A stretch of DNA of 64,000 bases from Pseudomonadota bacterium (GTDB lineage Bacteria; Pseudomonadota; Gammaproteobacteria; Steroidobacterales; JBCBZW01), in the NCBI GenBank assembly GCA_039193195.1, contig JBCCWS010000019.1, forward strand, positions 36,468 to 100,467, in the 5' to 3' direction. How positions within the stretch are numbered: position 1 is the stretch's first letter; each line of letters opens with the position of its first letter. A program made the translations under genes and the position numbers. This document shows, in pieces, positions 1-8,362 of the stretch. The notes beneath the pieces are model-generated. The model had not been told where the DNA came from and did no database searches. It saw only the letters and a list, made by a program, of their open reading frames with translations.

Positions 1-1319
1 TCGCGCTCTATTCGATCTGGGGTCGCCTCCACCACCACGGCGCCCATGCGCTCGAGCGAGGCGCGGGTTCGCGCCGCGGTGCGCCGGTACTCGCGAGCGG
101 CAATGGCCGTAAAGATGGCTTCGCGGTCGGTGCTGCCTGCTTGCATCATCTGCTCCAGGGATTCGTCCTGCACGGCGACCACCATCGGCAGGTGCTTCGG
201 GCGCAGCAGCAGCGTGGCCTCAGCGAGCTGGCCGCTGGCGGTGGCGTCGTCGAGCTGGGTGAAATTCAGCACCAGAGCTCGCTGCGGCAGGGCGCGAGCG
301 AGCTGAATCACGGCACTGAGCGGGTTGCTCTCGTTCGCCTGCGTGCGGCAGCTGGCCAGGCAATCGCGCAAGCGTCGCAGGTGGGCCGGGCCGTGCCCTG
401 GCGGGACGCTTGCGATGGGTGCGTCGGCGTAGGTCAGCAGGCCGCAGCGATCGCCCGCGTGATCGGCGAGCTCGGCTAGGCGCGCGCTGATGTTGACGGC
501 GTGACCCAACGCATCGAGTTGCCCCACCCGCAGGCGACTACTGCGCCCGCAGTCAAGGGCGAAGAGGATGAGTAGCTGCTGCTCCTCTTCGGTCTCTCGC
601 ACGACGAGGGAGCCGCTACGCGCCGTGGCTTTCCAGTCGATCACCGACGGCGGATCGCCGACGCTGTAGCCGCGCAGGCTGCGGAACTCGCTGCCGCCGT
701 AGGAGCGGATGGCCTGTCGGGTGCTGCCCAGCCGGTCGAGGGCGCTGCGTCGCCCGGCGCCCGCCAGCATGGCCGGTGACACGTGAGTGACGGCCGGTGC
801 CTGGTCCGCCGTATCGCTCGGTGGACTGTTGTGTGCGTTGTCTTCCGTGTCCGGGCGCTCATGCAGGGGGACCGAGCGAATCCATTCGGCCAGACCGAAG
901 AGCCCGCGGACCATCACGGGTTGGCGAGGCCATGGGTGCTCTCCCAGGCGCTGCGGCACCTGGCTGAACGGTAGTGTGCGGTGCTCGTCCGGTCGCAGAC
1001 GCACCTGCGCATCTTGCAAGTCTCCGGCGAACCACACGGGCGGACGGGGTGCGTACGCGCAGCGAAGCGCCGAGCGCCCGATGTTGGTCACGTGCAATAC
1101 CCAGTCGGTGGGCTCTCCCAGGTGCACGGACGGTGGCTGCTCCAATGTAGCGAGCAGGGGAGGGGTGGTGCTCAGCAGCCGCTCGATGAGCAGCGCCAGC
1201 ATCAGGGCCACCGTGAGCCAGCGCCATAGGCCAGCCAGAGGTGCTCCCATCCACAGGCCGGCGATGCCAATGGTGGCGATGGCGGCGATCCAGACGATGG
1301 CAGGCCAGCGCAAGGTCAC
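1..1319 (-). CDS. DUF58 domain protein, C-terminus beyond the window edge
   Basis: About 439 codons are visible, reading from a GTG at 1319 to the window edge with no stop. Two hydrophobic segments lie near the N-terminus (about residues 5-25 and 31-45). The DUF58 signature YSVGDPPSVIDWKATAR is at about residues 218-234 and is followed by a von Willebrand A-like region (LLILFALDCGRSSR). DUF58 proteins are membrane-anchored partners of MoxR AAA+ ATPases; their exact task is poorly known. The GTG follows the moxR stop by 9 bases and has GGAG upstream, so it is the next gene of the MoxR operon. Several other open frames over this stretch on both strands are shadows with poor composition. Confidence 0.88.
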   Translation of the reverse strand, partial: MTLRWPAIVWIAAIATIGIAGLWMGAPLAGLWRWLTVALMLALLIERLLSTTPPLLATLEQPPSVHLGEPTDWVLHVTNIGRSALRCAYAPRPPVWFAGDLQDAQVRLRPDEHRTLPFSQVPQRLGEHPWPRQPVMVRGLFGLAEWIRSVPLHERPDTEDNAHNSPPSDTADQAPAVTHVSPAMLAGAGRRSALDRLGSTRQAIRSYGGSEFRSLRGYSVGDPPSVIDWKATARSGSLVVRETEEEQQLLILFALDCGRSSRLRVGQLDALGHAVNISARLAELADHAGDRCGLLTYADAPIASVPPGHGPAHLRRLRDCLASCRTQANESNPLSAVIQLARALPQRALVLNFTQLDDATASGQLAEATLLLRPKHLPMVVAVQDESLEQMMQAGSTDREAIFTAIAAREYRRTAARTRASLERMGAVVVEATPDRIER

Positions 1320-1328
1320 GGGAGTGCC

Positions 1329-2318
1329 CTACTCCTGTGACTCGCCGGTAGGTGAGGGTACTGCGCCCTGCACACGTGGCACGGCGATACCTTCCACCAG
1401 TCGGCTCAGAGTCTCTTGCGCCGTGAGGCCGGCGATGCGCGCTTCCGGCGTTAGCACAATACGGTGAGCGCCGACGGCGTCGACGACGCCCTGCACGTCG
1501 TCCGGGCGCACGAAGTCAAAGCCCGAGCCGGCGGCGAGTACGCGGGCCATCAGCAGCATGGCCCGCGCAGCGCGCGTGGATAAGCCGAGGGCGATGCTCT
1601 GCGCTTGTCGCGTGGCCTCGCAGATGTTCACGACGTACTCCACCAACGCCTGTTCGATGCGCGTGGCGGCTACCTCGTCACGCGCGGCACGGAGCAGGCT
1701 GCGCTCATCCTCGATAGCGGCGAGAGCATCCTGGTGCGCACTTCCCTCGGGCGATGCGTAACGTTGCAGCACCTGCACTTCTTCAGCCCGTGGCGCGTAG
1801 GTGAGGTCGAGGCGGATGAGGAAGCGATCCACCTGTGATTCAGGCAGGGGATAGGTGCCCTCGAAATCGATCGGGTTTTGAGTGGCGATGACCACAAAGT
1901 CTGCAGGCAGCTCACGGGTGTCCCCGTCGATAGTGGTGCGCTTCTCCTCCATCGCCTCCAGCAGCGCTGCCTGGGTTTTCGGCCCGGCGCGGTTTATCTC
2001 ATCGACTAGCACCACATCGGCGAAGAGGGGGCCTGGTCGAAATTTGAACTCGGTGCCGTCGGGGCGAAAGACCGTGACGCCCGTGATGTCGGCCGGCAGT
2101 AGGTCAGGCGTCCCCTGCACCCGTCGAAACTGCCCCCCGAGCGCCTGGGCGAAGGAGCGCGCCAGCAACGTCTTGCCTATCCCCGGCGGACCTTCGAGCA
2201 GTGCGTGGCCGCCGGCGATTCGGGTCATGCCCAAAAGCCGTGCCGCTTGCCCCAGGCCGAAGACCCGTTCGCCAAGCTTGCTCTGGATCTGTTGCAGGTA
2301 GTGTTGTGTGGGGTTCAT
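1329..2318 (-). CDS. MoxR-family AAA+ ATPase
   Basis: A 329-residue AAA+ ATPase with Walker A GPPGIGKT at about residues 43-50 and Walker B VVLVDE at about 102-107, then the sensor segment VIATQNP typical of MoxR proteins. MoxR ATPases act as chaperone-like remodelers, often with von Willebrand A/DUF58 partners encoded beside them, as here. A start 22 codons further upstream is possible (2384), but the chosen ATG at 2318 gives the usual family N-terminus and avoids overlap with the preceding gene, which stops at 2350. Confidence 0.93.
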   Translation of the reverse strand: MNPTQHYLQQIQSKLGERVFGLGQAARLLGMTRIAGGHALLEGPPGIGKTLLARSFAQALGGQFRRVQGTPDLLPADITGVTVFRPDGTEFKFRPGPLFADVVLVDEINRAGPKTQAALLEAMEEKRTTIDGDTRELPADFVVIATQNPIDFEGTYPLPESQVDRFLIRLDLTYAPRAEEVQVLQRYASPEGSAHQDALAAIEDERSLLRAARDEVAATRIEQALVEYVVNICEATRQAQSIALGLSTRAARAMLLMARVLAAGSGFDFVRPDDVQGVVDAVGAHRIVLTPEARIAGLTAQETLSRLVEGIAVPRVQGAVPSPTGESQE

Positions 2319-2349
2319 AGGATGTGTAGTTCGACTTTCCAAGTGGAGG

Positions 2350-3912
2350 TCAGCGAATCGCTTCGCTGAGTGCTTTGATGTCATGTTGAAGGGCGGCGTA
2401 GGAGACCCGACGTCCCGCCGCCATCGCGGAGAGGCGATCGACGATCGTCGCGACCAGATCTGGGTGCCTATCGCGCTCTTTGACTAAGCCGTCCTTGAGG
2501 GCGCTTTGGATAGGGAGGCGCCACTTGCGCGCCAGCTGCGCGCTAAGGGGCTCGAGAATGGCTTCGTAAACGGCGTCGCGGCGTAGGCGCAGATCGAGAA
2601 AGCCGGCACTCGCGCGTACCAGTTCGAGCTGGCCCATGCCAGCGGGCGCTTGGCGGTAGAGCGCTCGCGCCCAATCGCCATTGTTCGCCAACAGGTATCC
2701 TATCCAGAACAACAGCACGAAGCCTATGCTCGCGTACAGCCGCCAGTCGGAAACGAGATCCGACGATTCCAGGATGTCGTTTAGGCCCTGGTGCGCATCG
2801 TCGAAGATCACCGTACCGCCGTCACCGAGCCAGGTATCGATCAGGCGCATAGCGAAGCGCCGATTGCCGAAGCGGTGGAGCACATCGTTCGCCAGCAGGG
2901 AAGGATGCAGGAGCACGAGCACATCGCCCTGACCTAGGGGAGCCTGCATCATGACGGGTTGTTCCGAGTCTGCGTGAGCCAGTAAGCGCTGCCACGTGTC
3001 CGCCCCTGGGGTGAGGATTTCGCGACAGCCGTTGCGACCGCGTAGTTCCCGCGTCACGAGACCGGTGGTCGGCAGCTCGTAGAGGGAGCCGCCGCACGCG
3101 GCGAGGTCGGCCTCGATACCGGCGCTAGCATCATCATCATCGATGAGGCGAAGGGGGTTGGCGTCAGGAGTGGCTTCTTCTTCCTGCGCGCCACCTTGTC
3201 CTGCCTTGGTTGAGGTATTGGGGAAGGCTGGTATCCACTGGTCGCCGTCCCAGGGCACGCGCAAGCCATCCAATCCGGCGGCAAACGGTTGACCAGGTGA
3301 GCTGGCAAGATCCACTGCCTCTGCAGAACCATGCACTAGGAGCCACCCCGGGACGTTCAGGGCATCCTCGAGCGAGTCGCGTATCTCGCCCATCGTCTCG
3401 CCGGCTGTCGCCGAGGTGTTATCGCCATCTGATGCTTCCCCGTTGAGGGCTGGCGAGATCTCCTCGTCACCGTTCCATGTGATGAAGGGCCGCAGAGGCA
3501 GGCCGGTTAGGCGCCAGAGTGACCGAGTGAGGTCGAATCCATCGTAAATCCATGGCGCCGACTCCAGGTGTCCGCTCGCCACCAGTAGGGTATTTCCCTC
3601 ACGTATCCAGTTCATAAGGTGAGCGATCTCATCCGCCTCGAAGAGCAGCACGGCCGGCACGTGGACGATCGCGAGATTTCCCGTTGGCGTGGAGAGTTCC
3701 GCAAGACTGCTCGAGGTGAACCGCACACGCTGGGAGTGAGTTGAGATCCGCGCGGTACCGAGCCAACGATGCAATGCGGCCAGGCCGAGCTCGCTCGTAT
3801 TGTCGGTGGTCGGCCGCTCGGGCTCAGCATTCTCGTTGAAGCCCGGGATGACGAGTAGCGCGACGAGCATGAGGACTGCGCCGACCCAGAGCAATGTGCG
3901 TAGGCGGTCCAT
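2350..3912 (-). CDS. DUF4350 domain membrane-anchored protein
   Basis: A 520-residue protein with one N-terminal membrane segment (about residues 8-24), a long extracytoplasmic/GATase-like DUF4350 region (SELGLAALHRWL, then VASGHLE), and a second hydrophobic segment near residue 390 (YASIGFVLLFWIGYLLAN). DUF4350 proteins are regular members of MoxR/DUF58/DUF4129 operons; no biochemical activity is established. The ATG at 3912 shares one base with the TGA of the upstream gene, so translation is probably coupled. The longer frame starting at 3993 adds a low-quality extension overlapping the upstream gene and was rejected. Confidence 0.85.
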   Translation of the reverse strand: MDRLRTLLWVGAVLMLVALLVIPGFNENAEPERPTTDNTSELGLAALHRWLGTARISTHSQRVRFTSSSLAELSTPTGNLAIVHVPAVLLFEADEIAHLMNWIREGNTLLVASGHLESAPWIYDGFDLTRSLWRLTGLPLRPFITWNGDEEISPALNGEASDGDNTSATAGETMGEIRDSLEDALNVPGWLLVHGSAEAVDLASSPGQPFAAGLDGLRVPWDGDQWIPAFPNTSTKAGQGGAQEEEATPDANPLRLIDDDDASAGIEADLAACGGSLYELPTTGLVTRELRGRNGCREILTPGADTWQRLLAHADSEQPVMMQAPLGQGDVLVLLHPSLLANDVLHRFGNRRFAMRLIDTWLGDGGTVIFDDAHQGLNDILESSDLVSDWRLYASIGFVLLFWIGYLLANNGDWARALYRQAPAGMGQLELVRASAGFLDLRLRRDAVYEAILEPLSAQLARKWRLPIQSALKDGLVKERDRHPDLVATIVDRLSAMAAGRRVSYAALQHDIKALSEAIR

Positions 3913-4595
3913 CAGTCGTCCGCCGATAGGTGGGCCAACACCGCTGCCTGGCGTGCCTGTAACGCGGCCAGCTCCGCATCGTCGGGCTGCCAACCCGCAA
4001 ACAGATTGCGGTCAGCGGCATCCGCGAGTGCCGACAGATGCTGGCGTAAGGGGGCAGGCAACGTCGCCGCGTCTGCCAGCGTTCGGTTAGTTTGAAACGG
4101 CCCCACCTCGAGCAGGCGGGCTTGTGCGAGCGCCATACAGGTATGGATGAACAAGGCCGGTGCCCAATGTTCGCGTGGAAGTTCCGTGAGGGGGCGGGCG
4201 AAGTCGCCTCGCTCCAGGCCCGTAAGGTCGAGGGCCGGTGGGCGTGCCACCGGCGGAAAGTAGTGGCGCCAGGTGCGCCAAAGTGCAATAGCGACGAGCG
4301 CAGCTGCCCCGGCCAATATCGCAAAACCGATGACGTTGATGATCGCTTCGCCATCGATCGGCGGAGCACCCAGCCCTGTTAGCCAGTTGTCGAGGCGCTC
4401 GATAGCCCCGACCAGCCACCCATCCTCGCCTCCGGTCACCTCCTGCAGCCAACGCCATGCCTTGCGCGCGACGTCCCGATACCAGGCCATCAGGCTATCG
4501 AGCGCAGCCGCCTCGGAAAGATCCAACTCCGCGATGATCGGGTCGAGCGTTTCCGCATCTAGGCGCGACGGGCCGGGGCTTACCTCGTCAGCCAA
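3912..4595 (-). CDS. DUF4129 domain protein
   Basis: A 227-residue protein with an acidic N-terminus, a single membrane segment at about residues 88-106 (VIGFAILAGAAALVAIALW) and a cytoplasmic C-terminal DUF4129-like helical region containing the TNRTLADA motif. It sits between a multi-pass membrane protein and the DUF4350 gene, the usual place in MoxR operons. The stop codon overlaps the next start by one base. Function of the family is unknown; a role in envelope assembly or transglutaminase-like processing is only inferred from context. Confidence 0.8.
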   Translation of the reverse strand: MADEVSPGPSRLDAETLDPIIAELDLSEAAALDSLMAWYRDVARKAWRWLQEVTGGEDGWLVGAIERLDNWLTGLGAPPIDGEAIINVIGFAILAGAAALVAIALWRTWRHYFPPVARPPALDLTGLERGDFARPLTELPREHWAPALFIHTCMALAQARLLEVGPFQTNRTLADAATLPAPLRQHLSALADAADRNLFAGWQPDDAELAALQARQAAVLAHLSADD

Positions 4596-4672
4596 GGATC
4601 AACACTGCCCGCGGCATGAGCCCTCCGCAGCACAGTAGCGCCGTGCCTGTGGCGGATCGACGACGGAGGTGC

Positions 4673-5482
4673 TCACCCCGCGCTGCTGATGCCAGGTTGC
4701 AGCTCGGCGAGTTGCTCGTCGAGATCAGCGCCTTCCTTGCGCAACACGAGATCGTTGTACAGCACAAGGGCCATCCACGAGTACATGGGCATCACCAGCA
4801 CCAACACAACCCAGTTGAGGATGAAGTCTGCGGTGGTGGTCAAGGCGCTCGAGCCCGATGCCACGCTGATTGCAGCCACGATACCGATGCCTATGTAGAA
4901 GACGAAGGACACCGCGAAGAGGATCACGCTGACCAGCGTCAGGACGGACGCCGTACGCCACCAGTTGCCGCCCCAGACCAGGGCGTGGCTGCGCCAGAGG
5001 GCGCCCCAGCTTCCCCGCTCCTCGAAGTAGGGGACGTAGAAAAACAACGACATACTGACCGTGAGGATGATGCCCGGAATCAGCAGCGCCACTGAGCCAA
5101 GCATCACCAACACCATGTAAAGGAGCATTAGGACGATCATCGGCACCGCGCGCTTCAGGGCAACGAGCACATCCTTGAGGAGCGAGATCGGCTCTGCGCG
5201 AGCCACCGCCACCTGACGGTGAAGGATGATGCCCACCATGAGCACGAGGGACAGGAACATCAGCGGAAACAGCACTGCAAACTCCAAAAGCGTTTGCTCG
5301 ATGATCGCCGGGTCCGTTTCGGTCTCCAGTCCGGCTGTCCGCGCGTTGAGGAAGGACATCGTCAACGAATAGGGCAGGGCGGCGATCGCCGCAGCTGGCA
5401 AAATCTTGGCAAATCCCTGTCGAAACAGCGTGAAACCGCCGTCTAGGATGCCGCCGATACTGAGAGGCTGATTAGAAAGCAT
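4673..5482 (-). CDS. Multi-pass membrane protein of the MoxR operon
   Basis: About 269 residues with roughly six hydrophobic segments (for example LPAAAIAALPYSLTM, LLEFAVLFPLMFLSLVLMVG, VALLIPGIILTVSMSLFFYV, and VLTLVSVILFAVSFVFYIGI). It resembles the 'BPD/YciC-like' integral membrane proteins often encoded first in MoxR/DUF4129 operons. Residue pattern SIGGILDGGFTLFRQGF at the N-terminus is typical for that group. The start at 5482 (MLSNQPLS) is preferred; another ATG lies five codons upstream at 5497. Neither has a clear ribosome site. Function unknown. Confidence 0.75.
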   Translation of the reverse strand: MLSNQPLSIGGILDGGFTLFRQGFAKILPAAAIAALPYSLTMSFLNARTAGLETETDPAIIEQTLLEFAVLFPLMFLSLVLMVGIILHRQVAVARAEPISLLKDVLVALKRAVPMIVLMLLYMVLVMLGSVALLIPGIILTVSMSLFFYVPYFEERGSWGALWRSHALVWGGNWWRTASVLTLVSVILFAVSFVFYIGIGIVAAISVASGSSALTTTADFILNWVVLVLVMPMYSWMALVLYNDLVLRKEGADLDEQLAELQPGISSAG

Positions 5483-5643
5483 AGGGTGCGCTCGCATCTG
5501 CTATTGATATTGCCCAGCCGGGCGTTTCCGCGATGGTACCTAATGCGTCAGCGAATACGAAAATCTATCGTCACCACATACGCTCACTCGCTGAGCGTCA
5601 CGGATCTGATCGCGCGGGCGCACCCCGTTGCCTTCCCCTGGTT

Positions 5644-5871
5644 CTATCGATCTCGATCCGACCGATCGACTCCGACGATCCGCATCAGCGCGCTCTTCTC
5701 GCAGCGCCTGGTTTGCGCCGACGTTGTCAACAGGGTGCTAAACCACGCGGTGATCAGCAACAGCAGGAGCAAAGGCCCGCTGTCGCCGCCACGCGTGAGC
5801 AACGCCGCTGCGATGATCGCTGCGGCCCAGCTGAGCGCATTTGCAATCGTCCGATTCTTCTCTGATTTCAT
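5644..5871 (-). CDS. Small two-helix membrane protein of the XRE cassette
   Basis: 75 residues, with two hydrophobic stretches ([16 protein letters not shown] and [18 protein letters not shown]) and a basic tail. Its ATG (5871) overlaps the stop of the XRE regulator gene by four bases (ATGA), so it is the last gene of a translationally coupled three-gene set. No family was recognised. Small membrane proteins coupled to XRE regulators occur elsewhere, but no function can be assigned from sequence. Confidence 0.6.
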   Translation of the reverse strand: MKSEKNRTIANALSWAAAIIAAALLTRGGDSGPLLLLLLITAWFSTLLTTSAQTRRCEKSALMRIVGVDRSDRDR

Positions 5872-6110
5872 TGGCTCTGTCCTCTAACACTCGTCGTTGA
5901 TGCTGCATCGGCCAGTTGGAAGATGTCCTCTACCGCCACGCCGAAACGGCGTGCCAACTTCAGGGCAATGATGGTGGATGGGACGAAACGGCCCACCTCG
6001 ATGGTGCTGATGGTCTTTCGTGAAACGCCGATCTCTCGCGCCAGGTCAGCTTGGCTGAGGCGGTGTTCGGCGCGGAACACGCGGATTCGGTTACGTAGGG
6101 CGCTGCTCAT
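5868..6110 (-). CDS. Small XRE-family (Cro/CI) DNA-binding regulator
   Basis: 80 residues from the ATG at 6110. A helix-turn-helix of XRE type fills the N-terminal two thirds: [18 protein letters not shown] followed by [19 protein letters not shown] and VAVEDIFQL. This is the short, single-domain form with no ligand domain, often encoded beside membrane proteins. The start overlaps the stop of the upstream membrane gene (ATGA at 6107-6110), and its own stop overlaps the start of the following small membrane gene. It probably controls its own operon through the dyad at 6612-6628 (inference). Confidence 0.88.
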   Translation of the reverse strand: MSSALRNRIRVFRAEHRLSQADLAREIGVSRKTISTIEVGRFVPSTIIALKLARRFGVAVEDIFQLADAASTTSVRGQSQ

Positions 6111-6592
6111 AGCTGGTCTGGGGAACGATCGCCTATCGTTTGAGCAAAGAACGAACCTGCCAGCATCCATAGGGTCACGGTGAGCAAGGCGTTGAGGATC
6201 ACGTGGGAGTCAACTGACGGTGGGAGCTGATTCACCGCGATCTCCAGCGCCACGAGCACGAGAAAGGTGGTCGTAAAGGCCGCCACGCATGCGCGGCGAA
6301 ACACATCGAGTAAGTAGCCGTCGCAGGAGGCTCTGCTACAGGCTGTGCGTCGCCGCGCCACCGCAAAGCGTAGTACCGCGGGCAGCACCAGAAGCAGGAT
6401 GCAGCCTGCGAGGGTCAGTCGAACCCATCTGAAGCTCTCCTGCGCCTCAGGGCCGAACCAGACTGCGGCGACCGTGAGCGCGTGCCCGGTGCCGAGCAGC
6501 ACGAGGCCCAAAGTGGTGCGCATGAGCAACGTGTCAGCAAGTTGCGCGAGATCGAAGGTTGGCGCCTGGCCCGTACGGCTGTTTTGAGTCAC
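6107..6592 (-). CDS. Four-helix membrane protein of the XRE cassette
   Basis: 161 residues starting with GTG at 6592. Four hydrophobic segments are visible: [53 protein letters not shown] and [19 protein letters not shown]. Two cysteines lie in the central loop ([10 protein letters not shown]). It is the first gene of the cassette and overlaps the XRE gene by four bases. No family was recognised; by context it could be a sensor or sequestering partner of the XRE protein, which is inference only. Confidence 0.7.
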   Translation of the reverse strand: MTQNSRTGQAPTFDLAQLADTLLMRTTLGLVLLGTGHALTVAAVWFGPEAQESFRWVRLTLAGCILLLVLPAVLRFAVARRRTACSRASCDGYLLDVFRRACVAAFTTTFLVLVALEIAVNQLPPSVDSHVILNALLTVTLWMLAGSFFAQTIGDRSPDQL

Positions 6593-6611
6593 CAGATTCT
6601 CATAATGATAC

Positions 6612-6628
6612 CTTAGAGTGTCTATAAG
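6612..6628. promoter_or_regulatory. Candidate operator dyad for the XRE regulator
   Basis: CTTAGAGTGTCTATAAG is an imperfect dyad with six of eight arm positions paired around a central base. It overlaps the -10 hexamer and the expected transcription start of the cassette, where a repressor would act. Assignment to the XRE protein is inference. Confidence 0.4.
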
Positions 6629-6654
6629 ATAGCGGAAGGTGGCATTTTAGGCAA
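6626..6654 (-). promoter_or_regulatory. Sigma-70-like promoter of the XRE cassette
   Basis: On the minus strand TTGCCT (6654-6649) and TATCTT (6631-6626) are separated by 17 bases, a good sigma-70 arrangement. The predicted start of transcription lies near 6619, about 27 bases before the GTG at 6592. Confidence 0.55.
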
Positions 6655-6849
6655 GTCCTGCGATGGGGCATGTCACCGCGCTGTCGCCCGCACGGATGTT
6701 GTTTGCTGAGGGTCCGGTCGCTAGTAGGCGGTGGCTCGAGTCGCGTTGGGCGCCCGTGACCAGCTAGTTCGTCGAAACAGCGGTCGGCGCTGCCGATGTG
6801 CGCTGTACCGCGATTCGTGTTGATCCGCCGCTTGTCCCAACGATCACAA

Positions 6850-7236
6850 CGGATAGCGAGTTTGACAACGATCTTGAGGGCTCCCTGGCAGCGCCGATCG
6901 TCGAGAATTTGAGCCAGGCAGAGTCGGTGGTCTCATTGGACGTGTGTCGGCGCACTACCACTCGGGGTGCGACAATCAGGAGAACGTGGCGCTGATCGCG
7001 AGCCCGTCGCCCACTCTCCTCAAGGTCAACTTGGAATGGGCCCATCCGGGTAGCGGGCTTTCCGTGAACTTCATAGGGAAAACCTCACTAATGACACCGA
7101 TGGTTCGCTCTTCTCGACCGACCTCACCCGAGCAGCATTCGAGTCAACAGCGCTGTGGAAGCACCTCGAAGCCACGGTGGCCAGCTGGCTCGGCTTCGAT
7201 GTAGCCTTAAGCTCCGAGTATTCGCGAATGGCTTGA
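6850..7236 (+). pseudogene. Decayed coding remnant, family unknown
   Basis: No single frame is open, but protein-like text shifts between frames: about 6850-6940 reads DNDLEGSLAAPIVENLSQ, 6944-7070 reads NVALIASPSPTLLKVNLEW then PGSGLSVNF, and 7060-7236 reads ENLTNDTDGSLFSTDLTR then STALWKHLEATVASWLGFD to a TGA at 7234-7236. The last two pieces join at the GGGAAAACC run if one base is gained or lost. This looks like the 3' end of a gene eroded by frameshifts. No family was recognised. Confidence 0.35.
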
Positions 7237-7243
7237 TAGGGCG

Positions 7244-8200
7244 ATGTCCGAAGTTCGCACATATTCCACCGGCGACGTTCGCAAGCGGCATCGGCTGGCC
7301 TATTGGAACGATACGCTTTCCCAGTCGTTCACCCGGAAGTTTGTCGAACCGCGCGAGGCCGACAGCTTCGAGGGCCGCTTCGAGATCGTGCGCGCGGGCG
7401 AATGCAACATCGCGAACGTCGTTCAGGGCGCGTCGGACGTCATCCATACGTGGCAGCATGCCCGGCGCGATGACCCGGCGGTCACCTTCCACCTGCAGGT
7501 GTTCGGTGAGACCATCAACGAGCAGGACCAGCGGGTCATTCGACTTGGCCCCGGTGAGTTCTGCATTTGCAGCAGTGAACGGCCCTACGATGTGCGGATG
7601 GATCGCAACATGGGCTTGTTCGTCATCAAGATCCCGCGGGAGCGATTCCTAGCGGTCTGCCCGGAACTCGACAAGTACGTGTGCCGCCGTGTGAGCGGTC
7701 AGAACGGCACCGGCAAAATTCTCACCGCGTTCCTGCAGAGTTTCTGGCGAGAGTTGCTGCTGGGCATGCCCAACGAGCAGGCCGGCGCCATGGCCGACGT
7801 AGGCATTGGGCTGATAGGGCAGGCGATCCAGGATCCCAACGAGGGGTCGGACCGTCGCGGCGGGGGCACCTCACGGATCTACGAGATTCAGGAGTACATA
7901 GAGCGGCACCTCGCCGATGCGGCGCTCACTCCAGCGGAGATCGCCCGTACCTTTGCCATGTCGACACGCAATTTGCACCGGATCTTTGCGGATAACACCT
8001 CGAGCGTCGGCGCCTACATCAAGCAGCGGCGCCTGGAGCGCGCGCGAGAGATTCTGGGTGACAAGCAGTTTGCGAACCTGCGCATTGCCGACACGGCGCT
8101 GATGGTCGGCTTTACCAACCTCGCTCATTTCTCTACGGCGTTCAAACAGGCGTATGGCGCGTCGCCGTACAACTTTCGGTCGTATATGCTCAAGCGCTAG
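7244..8200 (+). CDS. AraC-family regulator with AraC-binding-like N-domain (FeaR-type)
   Basis: 318 residues. The N-terminal ~180 residues fit the AraC-binding-like cupin domain (YWNDTLSQSF; PGEFCICSSERPYDV; then a CPELDKYV stretch). The C-terminal ~100 residues carry two helix-turn-helix units: LTPAEIARTFAMSTRNLHRI and LRIADTALMVGFTNLAHFST, then the usual YGASPYNFR end. This architecture is that of FeaR, the E. coli activator for phenylethylamine use. It precedes a TonB-dependent receptor gene in the same direction (about 160-base gap) and so probably controls it (inference). The effector is unknown. Confidence 0.88.
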   Translation: MSEVRTYSTGDVRKRHRLAYWNDTLSQSFTRKFVEPREADSFEGRFEIVRAGECNIANVVQGASDVIHTWQHARRDDPAVTFHLQVFGETINEQDQRVIRLGPGEFCICSSERPYDVRMDRNMGLFVIKIPRERFLAVCPELDKYVCRRVSGQNGTGKILTAFLQSFWRELLLGMPNEQAGAMADVGIGLIGQAIQDPNEGSDRRGGGTSRIYEIQEYIERHLADAALTPAEIARTFAMSTRNLHRIFADNTSSVGAYIKQRRLERAREILGDKQFANLRIADTALMVGFTNLAHFSTAFKQAYGASPYNFRSYMLKR

Positions 8201-8362
8201 TCCCGCGGTGGCGCGGAGCGAAAAATCGCATTCGCTCTCACCAAAGCACCCGTCCTACAAAACCAATAGCGTCCCTCCCTGGGGGCCAGGCGGCCGTCGC
8301 CAGGGCTTGGGTCCACTCCTGAGCATCCTCCGACTGCCGTGAATCAAGGAAGGGGGAGAGTT

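Noticed and set aside
859..1254. 131-codon minus-strand frame at the window start
   Set aside because: It lies out of frame inside the DUF58 gene, which continues through it to the window edge.
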